Shown here: positions 26,348 through 40,997 of the stretch, in pieces
Layout of the letters: each line of letters begins with the position of its first letter
Numbering within the stretch: the stretch's first letter is position 1
DNA from: Thiomonas intermedia
GTDB taxonomy: Bacteria > Pseudomonadota > Gammaproteobacteria > Burkholderiales > Burkholderiaceae_C
NCBI RefSeq assembly: GCF_002028405.1
Contig: NZ_CP020046.1
Span: forward strand, 248,001-312,000
Direction of reading: 5' to 3'
Length of the DNA: 64,000 nt
The notes under the pieces: model-generated
Database searches by the model: none
What the model was told of the DNA's origin: nothing
The model's input: only the letters and a program-made list of their open reading frames with translations
Made by a program: the position numbers and the translations under genes

Positions 26348-27190
26348 CTAGGAGTGTGGCGGGCTGGAGGCCTCCAGACGCTGCAGTGCGGAAAGGACAG
26401 CTTCGGGCGGCGCGCGGGTCAATTCCACGCGACCGAAGCCTGCGCTCTGCAGCGCCTGGGCGATGCGGCCGTGAATCGCCAGCGCCCGCTGCTGCTGCAG
26501 CACGGCGGAACCCAGCCCCGCCTGCTCCAGCAAACGCTGCAGATTGCGTACGGCCTCGGACGATGAGAACAGCCACCAGCCGCCACAGCCGAGCGCCTTG
26601 CGCAGCTGACCGGCGGTGTGGGCGTCATACTCCGGTGCCAGGCGGCTATAGGCCTCGACGACCCTGACCTTGGCGCCCGCCGATTCGAGTTGGTGCTGCA
26701 GCAGATCGCGCCCCGCACCGCCGCGGAAGATGAGGACATGGCGTCCTGCCCAAGGAAAGGTGCTTAGGGGTCCGGGAGGGAAAGCCAGTTGAAGCGCGTC
26801 CCACAAAGCCTCCGAATCGCCCTCTGCGCCAGATGCCTCACCCGCCTGCGGAGCGATCAGCCGGGGCCAGGGCGCATCTTCCGGTTGCGCCGTCAGGGCC
26901 CGGCGCACGGCGGCCAGACTGCCCTCCCCCACGACGCCGATCGCGCAGCGCGCAGGCCAGACGCCCTGCAGCGCCGCAAAGACCGCCGCCACCGCGGTGG
27001 GGCTGACCGGGATGGCCAGATCGGTCTGCGGAAGCGCCGCCAGCGCGGCATGAAATCGCGCCAGATCCGCGGGCGGACCGATGTGCTGCAGAGGAAAATC
27101 CAGCAGCTCCACCCCTGCGGCGGCGAAACCCAGCGTCGCCGTGCCCGCGTGCGACGGCACGCGCGTGAAGATCAGCGTGGTGTTGAGCAT
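26348..27190 (-). CDS. hemD: Uroporphyrinogen-III synthase
   Basis: A 280-aa cytoplasmic enzyme that closes and inverts ring D of hydroxymethylbilane. The family is poorly conserved, but the TRVPSHAG start, the SPTAVAAVF segment, WLFSSSEAVRNL and AIHGRIAQAL fit HemD, and the position between hemC and hemX is decisive. The ATG at 27190 is chosen; a TTG at 27217 overlapping the hemC stop is the alternative and would add nine residues. Confidence 0.88.
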   Translation of the reverse strand: MLNTTLIFTRVPSHAGTATLGFAAAGVELLDFPLQHIGPPADLARFHAALAALPQTDLAIPVSPTAVAAVFAALQGVWPARCAIGVVGEGSLAAVRRALTAQPEDAPWPRLIAPQAGEASGAEGDSEALWDALQLAFPPGPLSTFPWAGRHVLIFRGGAGRDLLQHQLESAGAKVRVVEAYSRLAPEYDAHTAGQLRKALGCGGWWLFSSSEAVRNLQRLLEQAGLGSAVLQQQRALAIHGRIAQALQSAGFGRVELTRAPPEAVLSALQRLEASSPPHS

Positions 27191-27213
27191 GGGCGCCACG
27201 CCAGCTTTTGCCG

Positions 27214-28170
27214 TCAATGGGCGCCGAGCTGCGCCAGCAAGGCGTCCGCACCCTGGTCGTGCAATTGCTGGGCCACCTGCTGGCCGAGCGCTTCGGCCTG
27301 CGACGCCTCGCAGACACGGGCACGCGACGTCGCTCGCAAAGCCCTGCTGCCGTCGGGCAGCCCGAGCACGGCGCGCAGCACCATGTCATCACCTTCCAGC
27401 GTGGCATAGGCCCCGATGGGCGTGGTGCAACTGCCGCCCAGGCCGCGCGACACCGCGCGCTCGGCATGCACGCATAGCGCGGTGGGCGGGTGGTTGAGCG
27501 GGGCCAGCGCCTGCACCAGGTCGGGCCGGTCGGCGCGAATTTCGATGCCCAGCGCGGCCTGACCGACGGCGGGGAGCATGTCCTGCGTCTCGATGACGGC
27601 ACGCACCCGCTCGCCCAGGCCCAGCCGCTTCAGTCCGGCCGCGGCCAGAAGGATGCCGGCATACTGCCCTTCATCGAGCTTGCGCAGCCGTGTATCGAGA
27701 TTGCCGCGCAGCGCCTGGACCTGAAGGTGGGGATAGCGCGCCCGCAGCTGCGATTCGCGCCGCAGACTGGAGGTGCCGACCACGGCGCCTGCCGGCAGCT
27801 CAGCCAGGCTCGCATGGCGCGGGCTCACCCAGGCGTCGCGCGGATCTTCGCGCTCCATCACCGCCGCGAGCGCGAAGCCCGGCGGCAGCACCATGGGCAC
27901 GTCCTTGAGCGAATGCACCGCGAGGTCGGCGTGTCCCTGCTCCATGGCGACTTCGAGCTCCTTGACGAACAACCCCTTACCGCCGATCTTGGCCAGGGAC
28001 TTGTCGAGAATCTGGTCGCCTTGCGTGGTCATGCCCAAAATCCGCACATCACATTGGGGATACAGGCCGCGCAGCCGGTCGCGCACATGCTCGGCCTGCC
28101 AGAGCGCCAGGCGGCTTTCGCGCGAGGCAATGACAAGCGATTGGGGAGGGGTGAAGGTCGTGGAAGTCAT
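27214..28170 (-). CDS. hemC: Porphobilinogen deaminase
   Basis: A 318-aa enzyme that polymerises four porphobilinogens to hydroxymethylbilane. The dipyrromethane cofactor Cys248 is in [13 protein letters not shown]; the arginine-rich [11 protein letters not shown] and [13 protein letters not shown] stretches and HSLKDVP bind substrate. First gene of hemC-hemD-hemX-hemY, divergent from ppc. The 366-bp upstream gap holds a hairpin repeat. Confidence 0.95.
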   Translation of the reverse strand: MTSTTFTPPQSLVIASRESRLALWQAEHVRDRLRGLYPQCDVRILGMTTQGDQILDKSLAKIGGKGLFVKELEVAMEQGHADLAVHSLKDVPMVLPPGFALAAVMEREDPRDAWVSPRHASLAELPAGAVVGTSSLRRESQLRARYPHLQVQALRGNLDTRLRKLDEGQYAGILLAAAGLKRLGLGERVRAVIETQDMLPAVGQAALGIEIRADRPDLVQALAPLNHPPTALCVHAERAVSRGLGGSCTTPIGAYATLEGDDMVLRAVLGLPDGSRALRATSRARVCEASQAEALGQQVAQQLHDQGADALLAQLGAH

Positions 28171-28536
28171 GCGCCGATTCTAGGGCGACGCTGATCAAGT
28201 TCTCGTGATGGCGCGCCTGTGCGCGGGAGGGGATGCAAGGCGCAAACCACAGCCCTAGCCCAAGCTAGGGCGAGGATTTGCAACGCCGCAGACCGCCCGC
28301 GCACAGGATGCGCGACGCGCGAAGGACTTGTTCAGCGTTGCCCTCTGAGCGCATGCCATCGCCCTCAGGCCGTGCGATGCCCAGGATGCGGCCCGTTGCG
28401 CATCGCGAAAAATCATTTCATCGACCCTGCGACAGCGCAAATCCCGGGGCGATGCGGGCGCGCATCTTGCTTCGCTCTGGCGTTGCACTGATAGCATCAG
28501 CCCGCCCTGTTTTCGTGCTCATTCACGCTCCACGCC
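28171..28536. other. hemC-ppc divergent gap with covarying hairpin repeat
   Basis: GCCCTAGC at 28252-28259, loop CCAA, GCTAGGGC at 28264-28271. The same structure, with a T-A pair in place of a G-C pair and similar flanks, occurs at 52015-52034. Divergent promoters for hemC and ppc must lie in this gap, but no -35/-10 pair stands out. No gene is seen. Confidence 0.5.
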
Positions 28537-31356
<2,820 letters not shown>

Positions 31357-31383
31357 GACCGGCCTGAGCCTTGCGCCCGGGCC

Positions 31384-32367
31384 TTACGCCGTCCAGCCGC
31401 GCAAAGCCTCGACGGTCGCGTCGAAGCCGATCTGAATCGACTCTTCGGCGCGGCCGAACTCCAGAAAGCGGATATCCGCCAACGGAGGACGGATCAGCAG
31501 ATCCGGCGGCTCGATCCGCAGACGGCTCTCGGTGATGTGCATCTCCATCACATTCACCGAGGCCAGCAACACCTCGAACACATTGGGCAGCGCCTCGCCC
31601 CTTGCCGCCCAGCGCGAGAACTGATCCTTGATGGGCGCGCTCTGCGCGGCCAGGCGGCTTCTGAGATCGCCCATCACATGACGGTACTCGGCAACCCAGC
31701 GACCGCCGGCCTCCTGGGGCGGAGATTCGGCGACGGCCTTCCTCGATCTGGCCCGCCGCTTGAGCCGGCCATCCACCACGCCGTGATTGAGATCGACCGC
31801 GATCACCCGGTCTGCGCCCATCGCGCGAACCACGCTCACCGGAACCGGATTGCTCAGGCCCCCGTCCACCAGAACCCGCCCTCCCGCGCGCACGGGCGTA
31901 AAAATTCCGGGAACGGCGATGCTCGCACGCACCGCGTCGATCACATCGCCCGAACGCAACACAACCTCGGCGCCACTGCGCAGATCGGTGGCGATGGCGG
32001 CGAACCGGACCGGCAGAGCCTCGATGCGCGTGTCGGGCAGATGCTCGCGCACCAGCGCCGTCACCTTGGCGCCATCGATCAGACCCGCGCGGGGGAACAC
32101 CACATCGAAGAACGAGAGCGTCTTTCGCCAATCGAAAGTCTTGAACGTGGCCTCCAGCCCGTCAGTGCTGCCCGAAGCGGCAACCGCGCCCACCAGGGCC
32201 CCGATGCTGCAGCCCGCGATGATGTCCACCTCGATGCCGGCCTCGGCCAAAGCCCGCAGCACCCCCAGGTGCGCCATGCCGCGCGCGGCACCGCCGCCCA
32301 GCGCCAGACCCAGTCGCGGGCGCCTGGGGCTGGCAGCGGCCGGCGCGGAAATCGTCTTCTTGTCCAT
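31384..32367 (-). CDS. Patatin-like phospholipase (RssA type)
   Basis: A 327-aa hydrolase with the patatin Ser-Asp dyad: oxyanion loop GGGAARG (24-30), nucleophile elbow GCSIG with Ser54, and Asp168 in VDGGLSNPVP. No signal peptide or helix, so cytoplasmic or membrane-associated. It probably cleaves phospholipid acyl chains; the substrate is not known. Divergent from the two-component regulator at 32461 and convergent with ppc. Confidence 0.88.
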   Translation of the reverse strand: MDKKTISAPAAASPRRPRLGLALGGGAARGMAHLGVLRALAEAGIEVDIIAGCSIGALVGAVAASGSTDGLEATFKTFDWRKTLSFFDVVFPRAGLIDGAKVTALVREHLPDTRIEALPVRFAAIATDLRSGAEVVLRSGDVIDAVRASIAVPGIFTPVRAGGRVLVDGGLSNPVPVSVVRAMGADRVIAVDLNHGVVDGRLKRRARSRKAVAESPPQEAGGRWVAEYRHVMGDLRSRLAAQSAPIKDQFSRWAARGEALPNVFEVLLASVNVMEMHITESRLRIEPPDLLIRPPLADIRFLEFGRAEESIQIGFDATVEALRGWTA

Positions 32368-32460
32368 CGCGCAAGAATACGAGCAAGTCTCTCAGTTTCC
32401 GCTCAGTCGGGCAGACGACAATCCGCACCACCCGACCGAAATTTCCTGGCGAACGGACCC

Positions 32461-33150
32461 ATGCGCATTCTCCTTGTCGAAGACGATCCCATGCTGGGCG
32501 CGGCCACGCGCGAGGCCCTGCGCGATGCCACGCATGCGGTCGACTGGGTACGCGACGGCGCCTCGGCCCTGTCCGCGGCACAGGACGGCACCTACGAGCT
32601 GATGCTGCTCGATCTCGGTCTGCCCAAGCGCGACGGTCTGTCGGTCCTGCAGACCCTGCGCCAGGGCGGTCACACCCTGCCGGTGCTCATCCTCACCGCG
32701 CGCGACGGCCTCGAAGACCGGGTGCGCGGGCTCGATCTGGGGGCCGACGACTACCTGGTCAAACCCTTCGAGAGCGCCGAACTGCTCGCCCGCATGCGCG
32801 CCGTGGCACGGCGGCAAGGGGGCCAGGCGCAGCCCGTGCTGAGCAATGGCGTGGTCGACCTCGATCCCGTGACACGCGAGGTGCGCTTCCAGGGCCAGAC
32901 GCAGCGCCTGACCGCGCGCGAATACGCCCTGCTCCACGCGCTGCTGCTGCGGCCCGGCGCCATTCTGTCGCGCAGCGAGCTGGAAGACCGCATCTACGGC
33001 TGGAACGAGGAGGTGGAGAGCAACGCCGTGGAATTTCTCATCCACAGCCTGCGCAAAAAACTCGCCCCCGAGGTCATCAAGAACGTGCGCGGCGTGGGCT
33101 GGCTGGCGCCCCGCGCAAACGACGCCCCCGACGGGGAACCGGCGCCGTGA
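32461..33150 (+). CDS. OmpR-family response regulator (QseB/PmrA/TctD-like)
   Basis: A 229-aa regulator: receiver domain 1-115 with acidic pocket Glu8-Asp9 and phospho-acceptor Asp51, Lys in LVKPF, then a winged-helix domain (about 125-222). The group QseB/PmrA/TctD controls envelope, metal or carboxylate functions; the signal cannot be named. Its TGA overlaps the GTG start of the kinase gene, so the two are coupled. Confidence 0.9.
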   Translation: MRILLVEDDPMLGAATREALRDATHAVDWVRDGASALSAAQDGTYELMLLDLGLPKRDGLSVLQTLRQGGHTLPVLILTARDGLEDRVRGLDLGADDYLVKPFESAELLARMRAVARRQGGQAQPVLSNGVVDLDPVTREVRFQGQTQRLTAREYALLHALLLRPGAILSRSELEDRIYGWNEEVESNAVEFLIHSLRKKLAPEVIKNVRGVGWLAPRANDAPDGEPAP

Positions 33151-34478
33151 AACCTCTGATGGCGTTGCGCCGCTGGGCCGCACGATCGCTGCTGCGCAGG
33201 CTGTGGCTCTGGATGACCGTCAGCGTGATCGTCGTCGGCCTGGCCACGACCGCGCTCTCCTACCTGTTCGGTTACCAGGAGGCCAATGAACTGCAGGACG
33301 CCCAGTTGCGCCAGATCGCCAGCCTGGTTCACCACTGGGGCGCTTTGCCCGACAGCGCGCTCAGCCCGGCCCGTGCCGCCACGCATAAAGATGAACGCAT
33401 CGTGGTGCAGCGACTGGGCGCCGTGGGCGGGCTGAACCTTCCGGCCACGTTGTCCGACGGCATGCACGATGTCCACAGCTCCGGCCACCACTGGCGCGTC
33501 TTCGTGCGCGACGGCCCCCAGGGCCGCATCGCCGTGGCGCAGCGATTCGATGTGCGCACCGACGCGGCCATCGACAGCGCGCAGCGCACCCTGTATCCGC
33601 TGCTGGCGCTCATTCCGCTGCTGGCCCTGCTCTCGGCCGTGGTGGTCAGACGCGCGCTGCGGCCGCTGCGCCGACTTTCGCAGGGCGTCGATGCCCGCAG
33701 CGAAACCGATCTGCAGCCGCTGCCCGAAACCGACGTGCCGCACGAAATCCGCCCCTTCGTGCGCTCCATCAACCGCCTGTTGCAGCGGCTGGACACCTCG
33801 ATGGAACAGCAGCGCCGCTTTGTCGCCGACGCCGCCCACGAGTTGCGCACGCCCATTGCCGTGCTCAGCATGCAGGTGGACAACCTCAAGCCGCTGCAAC
33901 TCGAAGCCCAGTCACGCGAACGCATCGGCGCCCTGCAGCAAGGTCTGCGGCGGGCCCGCAACGTGGTGGAGCAGTTGCTCAGTCTGGCGCGCTCCCAGGG
34001 TGGGCAGGCCATGCAGGTGCAGTCCTTCGACCCCGAACGCGTCGTGCGCGAGGTGATCGCAGACCTGCTGCCCCTGGCCGAAAGCCGCCAGACCGATCTG
34101 GGCCTCGACCGGGCCGATCCGGCCCCGCTGCACGGCGACCCCGATCAGCTCTACACCCTGCTGCGCAATGCCGTGGACAACGCCCTGCGCTACACCCCGG
34201 CGGGTGGGCGCGTGGACTTGCGGATTCTGCACCGCGGCGACCAGGTCGTGATCGAGGTGCAGGACAGCGGCCCGGGCATTCCGGCCGATCAGCTGCAGCG
34301 AGTATTCGACCCGTTCGTGCGCCTGCCCGGCACCGAGGGCGAGGGCAGCGGCCTGGGCCTGTCCATCATCCGCCAGATCGCACAGCGGATCGGCGGCAGC
34401 GTGTCGCTCGAAAATGCGCCCGAAGGTGGCCTAATTCTGCGCTACAGACAAAGCCTCACTTCGGCCGGATCAGTCTGA
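33147..34478 (+). CDS. Sensor histidine kinase (QseC/TctE-like)
   Basis: A 443-aa kinase with helices at about 20-42 and 150-168 around a periplasmic sensor of about 105 residues, a HAMP segment, H-box AHELRTP with His231, N-box RNAVDNALRYTP and G-boxes DSGPGIP and GSGLGLSI. The GTG start at 33147 overlaps the regulator's stop codon. The sensor domain has no recognised ligand motif. Partner of the preceding regulator. Confidence 0.9.
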   Translation: MKPLMALRRWAARSLLRRLWLWMTVSVIVVGLATTALSYLFGYQEANELQDAQLRQIASLVHHWGALPDSALSPARAATHKDERIVVQRLGAVGGLNLPATLSDGMHDVHSSGHHWRVFVRDGPQGRIAVAQRFDVRTDAAIDSAQRTLYPLLALIPLLALLSAVVVRRALRPLRRLSQGVDARSETDLQPLPETDVPHEIRPFVRSINRLLQRLDTSMEQQRRFVADAAHELRTPIAVLSMQVDNLKPLQLEAQSRERIGALQQGLRRARNVVEQLLSLARSQGGQAMQVQSFDPERVVREVIADLLPLAESRQTDLGLDRADPAPLHGDPDQLYTLLRNAVDNALRYTPAGGRVDLRILHRGDQVVIEVQDSGPGIPADQLQRVFDPFVRLPGTEGEGSGLGLSIIRQIAQRIGGSVSLENAPEGGLILRYRQSLTSAGSV

Positions 34479-34580
34479 AGTCAAAGGCCATGCGGACCTT
34501 GCCGGGATCGAAGCGCAGAAAAGAGGCGTAGGCCGTGCGGGCACTTGGGAATCGAGGCCCTTTGCGCTCGAACCCACGCC

Positions 34581-34891
34581 CCACCCCGACCCTCCCCACA
34601 AGTGGAGAGGGAGTAAACACGCCTGCCCCACACCGTGAGGCAGGTTGGTAGGAGGAGATGCCCACCCCGACCCTCCCCACAAGTGGAGAGGGAGTAAACA
34701 CGCCTGCCCCACACCGTGAGGCAGGTTGGTAGGAGGAGATGCCCACCCCGACCCTCCCCACAAGTGGAGAGGGAGTAAACACGCCTGCCCCACGCCGTGA
34801 GGGAGGTTGGGACGGCTTGCGCAGATCGCGCGCAGCGCTGTTTACTCCTCCCCCACGTCGTGGGGGAGGTTGGGAGGGGGAGACGCCCAAC
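34581..34891. repeat. 81-bp tandem repeat plus GC-rich palindromic module
   Basis: The block beginning CCACCCCGACCC repeats with an exact 81-bp period at 34581, 34662 and 34743; the first two units are nearly identical and the third runs into a palindromic module (CCTCCCCCACG with CGTGGGGGAGG around 34850-34873). The same modules, reverse-complemented, form the inside of the MITE-like elements at 36.2, 44.9 and 48.0 kb. No terminal repeats are seen here. The array fills the convergent gap between the kinase and the sugar dehydrogenase (34479-34910). Because 81 is a multiple of 3, long spurious reading frames cross it. Confidence 0.85.
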
Positions 34892-34910
34892 GCCCAGGAA
34901 GACAGCGCCA

Positions 34911-36155
34911 TCACACCGGCTGCACCCGGTAGATCTTGGCCGAATCGCCGTCGGAGACGAGGTAGAGCGCGCCGTCCGGTCCCTGGCGCACATCGCGGAT
35001 GCGCTCGCCCAGGTCGGTGAACAGCGCCTCGCGCGCCACCACCCGTCCGCCATCGAGTTGCAGACGCCATAGCGCCTGCCCGGCCAGCGCGCCGACGAAC
35101 AGGTTGCCGTGCCATTGCGGAAACAGGGCGCCGGTGTAGAACGCCATGCCGCAGGGCGCGATGGAGGTCGGCACCCAGTAAGTCACCGGCGGCTCCATGC
35201 CGGACGCGCTGGTCGCACCGCCCACCGGCGGGCATTGGCCCACCGGGGCGCCGTATTCGCAGCCATAGGAAATCTTCGGCCAGCCGTAGTTGCGACCGGC
35301 GCGGGTGATGTTGACTTCGTCACCGCCCTGGGGGCCGTGCTCGTGAGTCCACAGTTCGCCCGTCTGCGGGTGGATGGCCGCGCCCTGCACATTACGGTGG
35401 CCGTAGCTCCAGATCTCTGCGCGAACCCCGGCACGGCCGACGAAGGGGTTGTCCGGCGGCACACTGCCGTCGGCGCGCAGGCGCACCACCTTGCCCAGAG
35501 TGTTGGACAGATCCTGCGCCGCGTCGCGCTGGCTGAAGCGGTCGCCCAGGGTGATAAACAGGGTGCCGTCGGGGGCGAAAACCAGCCGCGAACCGAAGTG
35601 CGCGGTGCTGTCGATCTTGGGCGTCTGCCGGAAGATCACCTGCACATCCGTCAGACTCGACCCGTCGGCGGCCAGCACCCCACGCGCCACGGCGGTGCCA
35701 TTGCGCCCGGACTCCGCGCCCGTGCCCGCCTCGGCATAGCTGAGATAGATGCGCTGGTTGGTCGCAAAGGCCGGATCGAGCGCCACGTCGAGCAGACCGC
35801 CCTGCCCGCGCGCGTCCACCGCGGGCACCCCAGCCACGGGCGCCGAGAGAGTGCCCTCCATGGACACGATGCGTAGAGAGCCCGTGCGTTCGGTCACCAG
35901 CATGCGGCCATCGGGCAGAAACACCAGCGCCCACGGCCGCGACAGGCCGCGGGCCACGATCACCGCGCTGGCTCGAACGGCGGGCAAAGCGCCCGTCTGC
36001 GAGGGCCCGGAGGCCGCGGCCGCCGGCGTTTCGCCCCACACCACCACGACCGCCCCGCCGCCGCAGGCGCCCAGCACGGTACTACCCAGGCCCGCGCCCA
36101 GCCAGCGCAGGGCGTGGCGGCGCGTGGGCAGGGAGGGATGCGATGGCGTTCTCAT
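34911..36155 (-). CDS. PQQ-type soluble aldose sugar dehydrogenase (Gdh/YliI family)
   Basis: A 414-aa exported beta-propeller. The N-terminus [23 protein letters not shown] is a twin-arginine and/or lipoprotein signal (lipobox LGAC), so it is probably membrane-anchored outside the cytoplasm. Family motifs include [23 protein letters not shown] in two parts, [20 protein letters not shown]-like WSYGHRN and [12 protein letters not shown]. It oxidises sugars with PQQ; no PQQ synthesis genes are nearby. The ATG at 36155 is chosen because the in-frame extension upstream lies inside a repeat element. Confidence 0.85.
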   Translation of the reverse strand: MRTPSHPSLPTRRHALRWLGAGLGSTVLGACGGGAVVVVWGETPAAAASGPSQTGALPAVRASAVIVARGLSRPWALVFLPDGRMLVTERTGSLRIVSMEGTLSAPVAGVPAVDARGQGGLLDVALDPAFATNQRIYLSYAEAGTGAESGRNGTAVARGVLAADGSSLTDVQVIFRQTPKIDSTAHFGSRLVFAPDGTLFITLGDRFSQRDAAQDLSNTLGKVVRLRADGSVPPDNPFVGRAGVRAEIWSYGHRNVQGAAIHPQTGELWTHEHGPQGGDEVNITRAGRNYGWPKISYGCEYGAPVGQCPPVGGATSASGMEPPVTYWVPTSIAPCGMAFYTGALFPQWHGNLFVGALAGQALWRLQLDGGRVVAREALFTDLGERIRDVRQGPDGALYLVSDGDSAKIYRVQPV

Positions 36156-36169
36156 GATCGGCTCCTGGT

Positions 36170-36346
36170 TGATTGATTCGGCAGGTTGAAGTTTGAAACT
36201 GCGCTGCGCCGCTCCCCACCCCGGCCCTCCCCACAAGTGGAGAGGGAGCAAAACCGCCCCTCCTCCGCCTGCGGGGGAGGTTGGGAGGGGGAGGCCGTTA
36301 CATGGCAGCCCACGCCCTTTCATCCTTCCCGACGCCAGATCAATAG
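36170..36346. mobile_element. MITE-like element, copy 1
   Basis: A 177-bp non-coding element. Left end TGATTGATTCGGC (36170-36182) and right end GCCAGATCAATAG (36334-36346) are imperfect inverted repeats matching the ends of the copies at 44.8 and 47.9 kb. The inside holds the module CCCTCCCCACAAGTGGAGAG and a GGGGGAGGTTGGGAGGGGG stretch. It fills the gap between the sugar dehydrogenase start and the uvrB stop. No transposase; a non-autonomous element is inferred. Confidence 0.6.
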
Positions 36347-36355
36347 GCCACGGCG

Positions 36356-38449
<2,094 letters not shown>

Positions 38450-38606
38450 GGGCGGAGGGTCGTGAGATGGGAAGGTCGTCAGAAGCGCCGTCGGCCGCGC
38501 GCCACAGCGCGGCGGCCGACGCGGCAGCCCGGGCGTAAAATCGTCCCGCTTTGCAGCGTCTATTGTCCCGCAAGCCTGGTTTTTCCGTCACTCAACTGCC
38601 CCTCCC

Positions 38607-39815
38607 ATGACCCAGTCGCTTTTTTCCCGCGTGGAAATGGCCCCGCGCGATCCCATCCTCGGCCTGAACGAACAATTTGCTGCTGACCCCAACCCCAACA
38701 AAGTCAATCTGGGCATCGGCGTCTACACCGACGCCGACGGCAAGCTGCCGCTGCTGGCCTGCGTGAAGGCAGGCGAGGCCCAGCTCATGCAGGCGCCCAA
38801 GCCGCGCGGCTATCTGCCCATCGACGGCATCGCCGCCTACGACAAGGCGGTGCAGGGTCTGGTGTTCGGCGCCGACCACGAGGCCGTCACCTCCGGCCGC
38901 ATCGCCACGGTGCAAGGCCTGGGCGGCACCGGCGGCCTGAAGGTCGGTGCCGACTTTCTCAAGCGCATCAACCCCGACGCGAAGGTGCTGATCTCCGACC
39001 CGAGCTGGGAAAACCACCGCGCGCTGTTCGAGGCCGCGGGCTTCAGCGTCGGCACCTATCCCTACTATGACGCCGCCCAACAGGGCGTGAATTTCGACGC
39101 CATGCTGGCCGCGCTGAACGCCGCCGCCGCGGGCACCATCGTCGTACTGCACGCCTGCTGCCACAACCCCACCGGCTACGACATCAGCCCGGCACAGTGG
39201 GACCAGGTGATCGCCACCCTCAAGGCGCGCAACCTCGTGCCCTTCCTCGACATGGCCTATCAGGGCTTTGGCGAAGGCATCGCCGAAGACGGCGCGGTCA
39301 TCCAGCAATTTCTCGCCGCCGGGCTCGACTTCTTCGTCGCCACCTCCTTCTCCAAGAGCTTCTCGCTCTATGGCGAGCGCGTCGGCGCCCTGAGCGTGGT
39401 GTGCACCAGCAAGAACGAGGCCGGCCGCGTGCTGTCGCAGATCAAGCGCGTCATCCGCAGCAACTACTCCAACCCACCCACCCACGGCGCGCAGATCGTC
39501 GCCACCGTGCTGTCGTCGCCCGAACTGCGCGCGCAATGGGAGCAAGAGCTCGCCGGCATGCGCGACCGCATCCGCGCCATGCGCAGCACCCTGGTGGACA
39601 AACTCGCCGCCGCCGGCGTGAAGGGCGATCTTTCCTATATCACCCGCCAGAAAGGCATGTTCAGCTATTCAGGCCTTTCAGCCGGCCAGATGGAGCGCCT
39701 GCGCACCGAATTCGGGGTGTATGGCGTTTCCACCGGGCGTATCTGCGTGGCGGCGATCAATCTGCACAACGTGGATTACATCGCCAAGTCGATTGCGACG
39801 GTGATGCAGTCATAA
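38607..39815 (+). CDS. Aspartate/aromatic amino acid aminotransferase
   Basis: A 402-aa class I PLP aminotransferase of the AspC/TyrB type: NLGIGVYTDADGKLP, HNPTGYD and PLP lysine in SFSKSFSLYGERVG, with the phosphate arginine in RVIRSNYSNPP. It transfers amino groups between aspartate or aromatic acids and 2-oxoglutarate. AspC and TyrB cannot be told apart here. It is the last core gene before the AT-rich insertion. Confidence 0.92.
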   Translation: MTQSLFSRVEMAPRDPILGLNEQFAADPNPNKVNLGIGVYTDADGKLPLLACVKAGEAQLMQAPKPRGYLPIDGIAAYDKAVQGLVFGADHEAVTSGRIATVQGLGGTGGLKVGADFLKRINPDAKVLISDPSWENHRALFEAAGFSVGTYPYYDAAQQGVNFDAMLAALNAAAAGTIVVLHACCHNPTGYDISPAQWDQVIATLKARNLVPFLDMAYQGFGEGIAEDGAVIQQFLAAGLDFFVATSFSKSFSLYGERVGALSVVCTSKNEAGRVLSQIKRVIRSNYSNPPTHGAQIVATVLSSPELRAQWEQELAGMRDRIRAMRSTLVDKLAAAGVKGDLSYITRQKGMFSYSGLSAGQMERLRTEFGVYGVSTGRICVAAINLHNVDYIAKSIATVMQS

Positions 39816-40032
39816 TCAAACTGCAGGTCGGCGCTGGATTAAGCAGGGTCGGCTTGCAGTGTAGCGTTGATAAATATGAATGGCGCATCAATGCCCATGA
39901 AAACATTGAAACTAAGCAGTATAAAATGGTTTAGATTTCCCGCGAGTAAACGCGAAATTTAATATATAGACCTCAGAACAAACAAACAAATAGAAAACCA
40001 GATAGCCCAAAAATGCACTAGTAGAACCCGCC

Positions 40033-40884
40033 ATGGCAAACTACAGAAATGTTGCACGCGTATATTACAATGCTTTTGAGTGGCCGGGCTGGCGCCACAT
40101 TTTAAGATCCTGGGCATTTTGGTTCTTTCTTGCTAGCCTCGCAATTTTTATTTACACTTTCTTCATTCTTTCCGTCGAGGCGTCAACAAAATTATCAAGA
40201 ATCCGACACATCCCGCACAACGAACGCCTGTTGATAATAATCGCAACTGAGATTCTATGCTTGGGCTCGTGGTTTGTATTCCAATTCAAAAAATACACCT
40301 ACCTACTTAAGCGAGCACAGAGATCACAAGATTTGCGCGATGCCCCTCTTCGACTACTCAAACGACACGCCCTATCCACATACCTGCAAGTGCGTTCAAC
40401 GGAATTCGCTGATATTGCAAAAAAGATTGGAGCCGCTGCCGCATTGGAGCAGTCAGTCGCCGACCCCCGAGATTATTCGCTCAGGGCAATTCTCGGATAC
40501 ATCTATTCGCCAGACTCCAAGCCGAGGATATACACACTACTTGGCGCGCTAATCGCCATCATCACCGCGTTAAGCATAAAAAATGGAGCCTCCTTAGCGG
40601 GTATAAAAAACTGGTACAGCGGATATTCGGCATTAGCCCTCCTATTAACCGATTTCCTAATATCGATTCTGATAGGGCTTCTTTTTGTAATTGTGAAGCA
40701 CGCCATTTCATTCATAACAATATCCATCGATGTATTCACAACACAGATGGACGGAAAGCGAGGAGAGAGTCAACACATGACAAACTACCTTATACGAGAC
40801 TTATTGCGACTCCACACTGCAATCCACCTCAAAAGCCCAGCACATGTGACATCCGATCGAGGGAACAAAAGGGCTCAGGCCTAG
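40033..40884 (+). CDS. AT-rich orphan membrane protein, unknown function
   Basis: A 283-aa protein in DNA that is much richer in A/T than all neighbours, with codons (AAA, ATA, TTA) rare elsewhere in the window. Four hydrophobic segments: about 24-48, 66-85, 167-183 and 196-230, leaving an 80-residue charged loop between the second and third. A 4-TM layout with a soluble middle loop recalls pore-forming or signalling membrane proteins, but no family motif is recognised. The 217-bp upstream gap is also AT-rich (TATAAA near 39919, TAATATATAG near 39960). Downstream lie two copies of a short repeat. Acquired DNA is likely. Confidence 0.7.
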   Translation: MANYRNVARVYYNAFEWPGWRHILRSWAFWFFLASLAIFIYTFFILSVEASTKLSRIRHIPHNERLLIIIATEILCLGSWFVFQFKKYTYLLKRAQRSQDLRDAPLRLLKRHALSTYLQVRSTEFADIAKKIGAAAALEQSVADPRDYSLRAILGYIYSPDSKPRIYTLLGALIAIITALSIKNGASLAGIKNWYSGYSALALLLTDFLISILIGLLFVIVKHAISFITISIDVFTTQMDGKRGESQHMTNYLIRDLLRLHTAIHLKSPAHVTSDRGNKRAQA

Positions 40885-40997
40885 CTACGTAACATCTCCC
40901 CAAGTGCTCCCACCCCATGCCGCTTGACCTCCCGCCACCACAAGCCATGCTAAACACAAGCGAAAACGGGGTCAGGTCTAGATTCGTAGCATTTTCC
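40867..40997 (+). repeat. Two imperfect direct repeats (GGGnCAGGYCTAG motif)
   Basis: Copies at about 40867-40900 and 40963-40998 share GGGnCAGGYCTAGMTnCGTARCAT. The first begins inside the last codons of the orphan gene; the second lies before phaZ. A third copy, inverted, is at 51091-51115 beside vapBC. Such motifs can mark insertion boundaries or REP-type sequences; which one is not known. The remaining 40885-41121 gap contains no gene. Confidence 0.65.

Noticed and set aside
34464-34478. Terminal repeat of the MITE-like family at the kinase gene end
   Set aside because: GCCGGATCAGT lies inside the coding end of the kinase and matches only 10 bases; no partner end was found on the other side of the tandem array.
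34581-34891. Tandem repeat considered as a CRISPR array
   Set aside because: Units are adjacent with no spacers, 81 bp long and palindromic in part; no cas genes are present.
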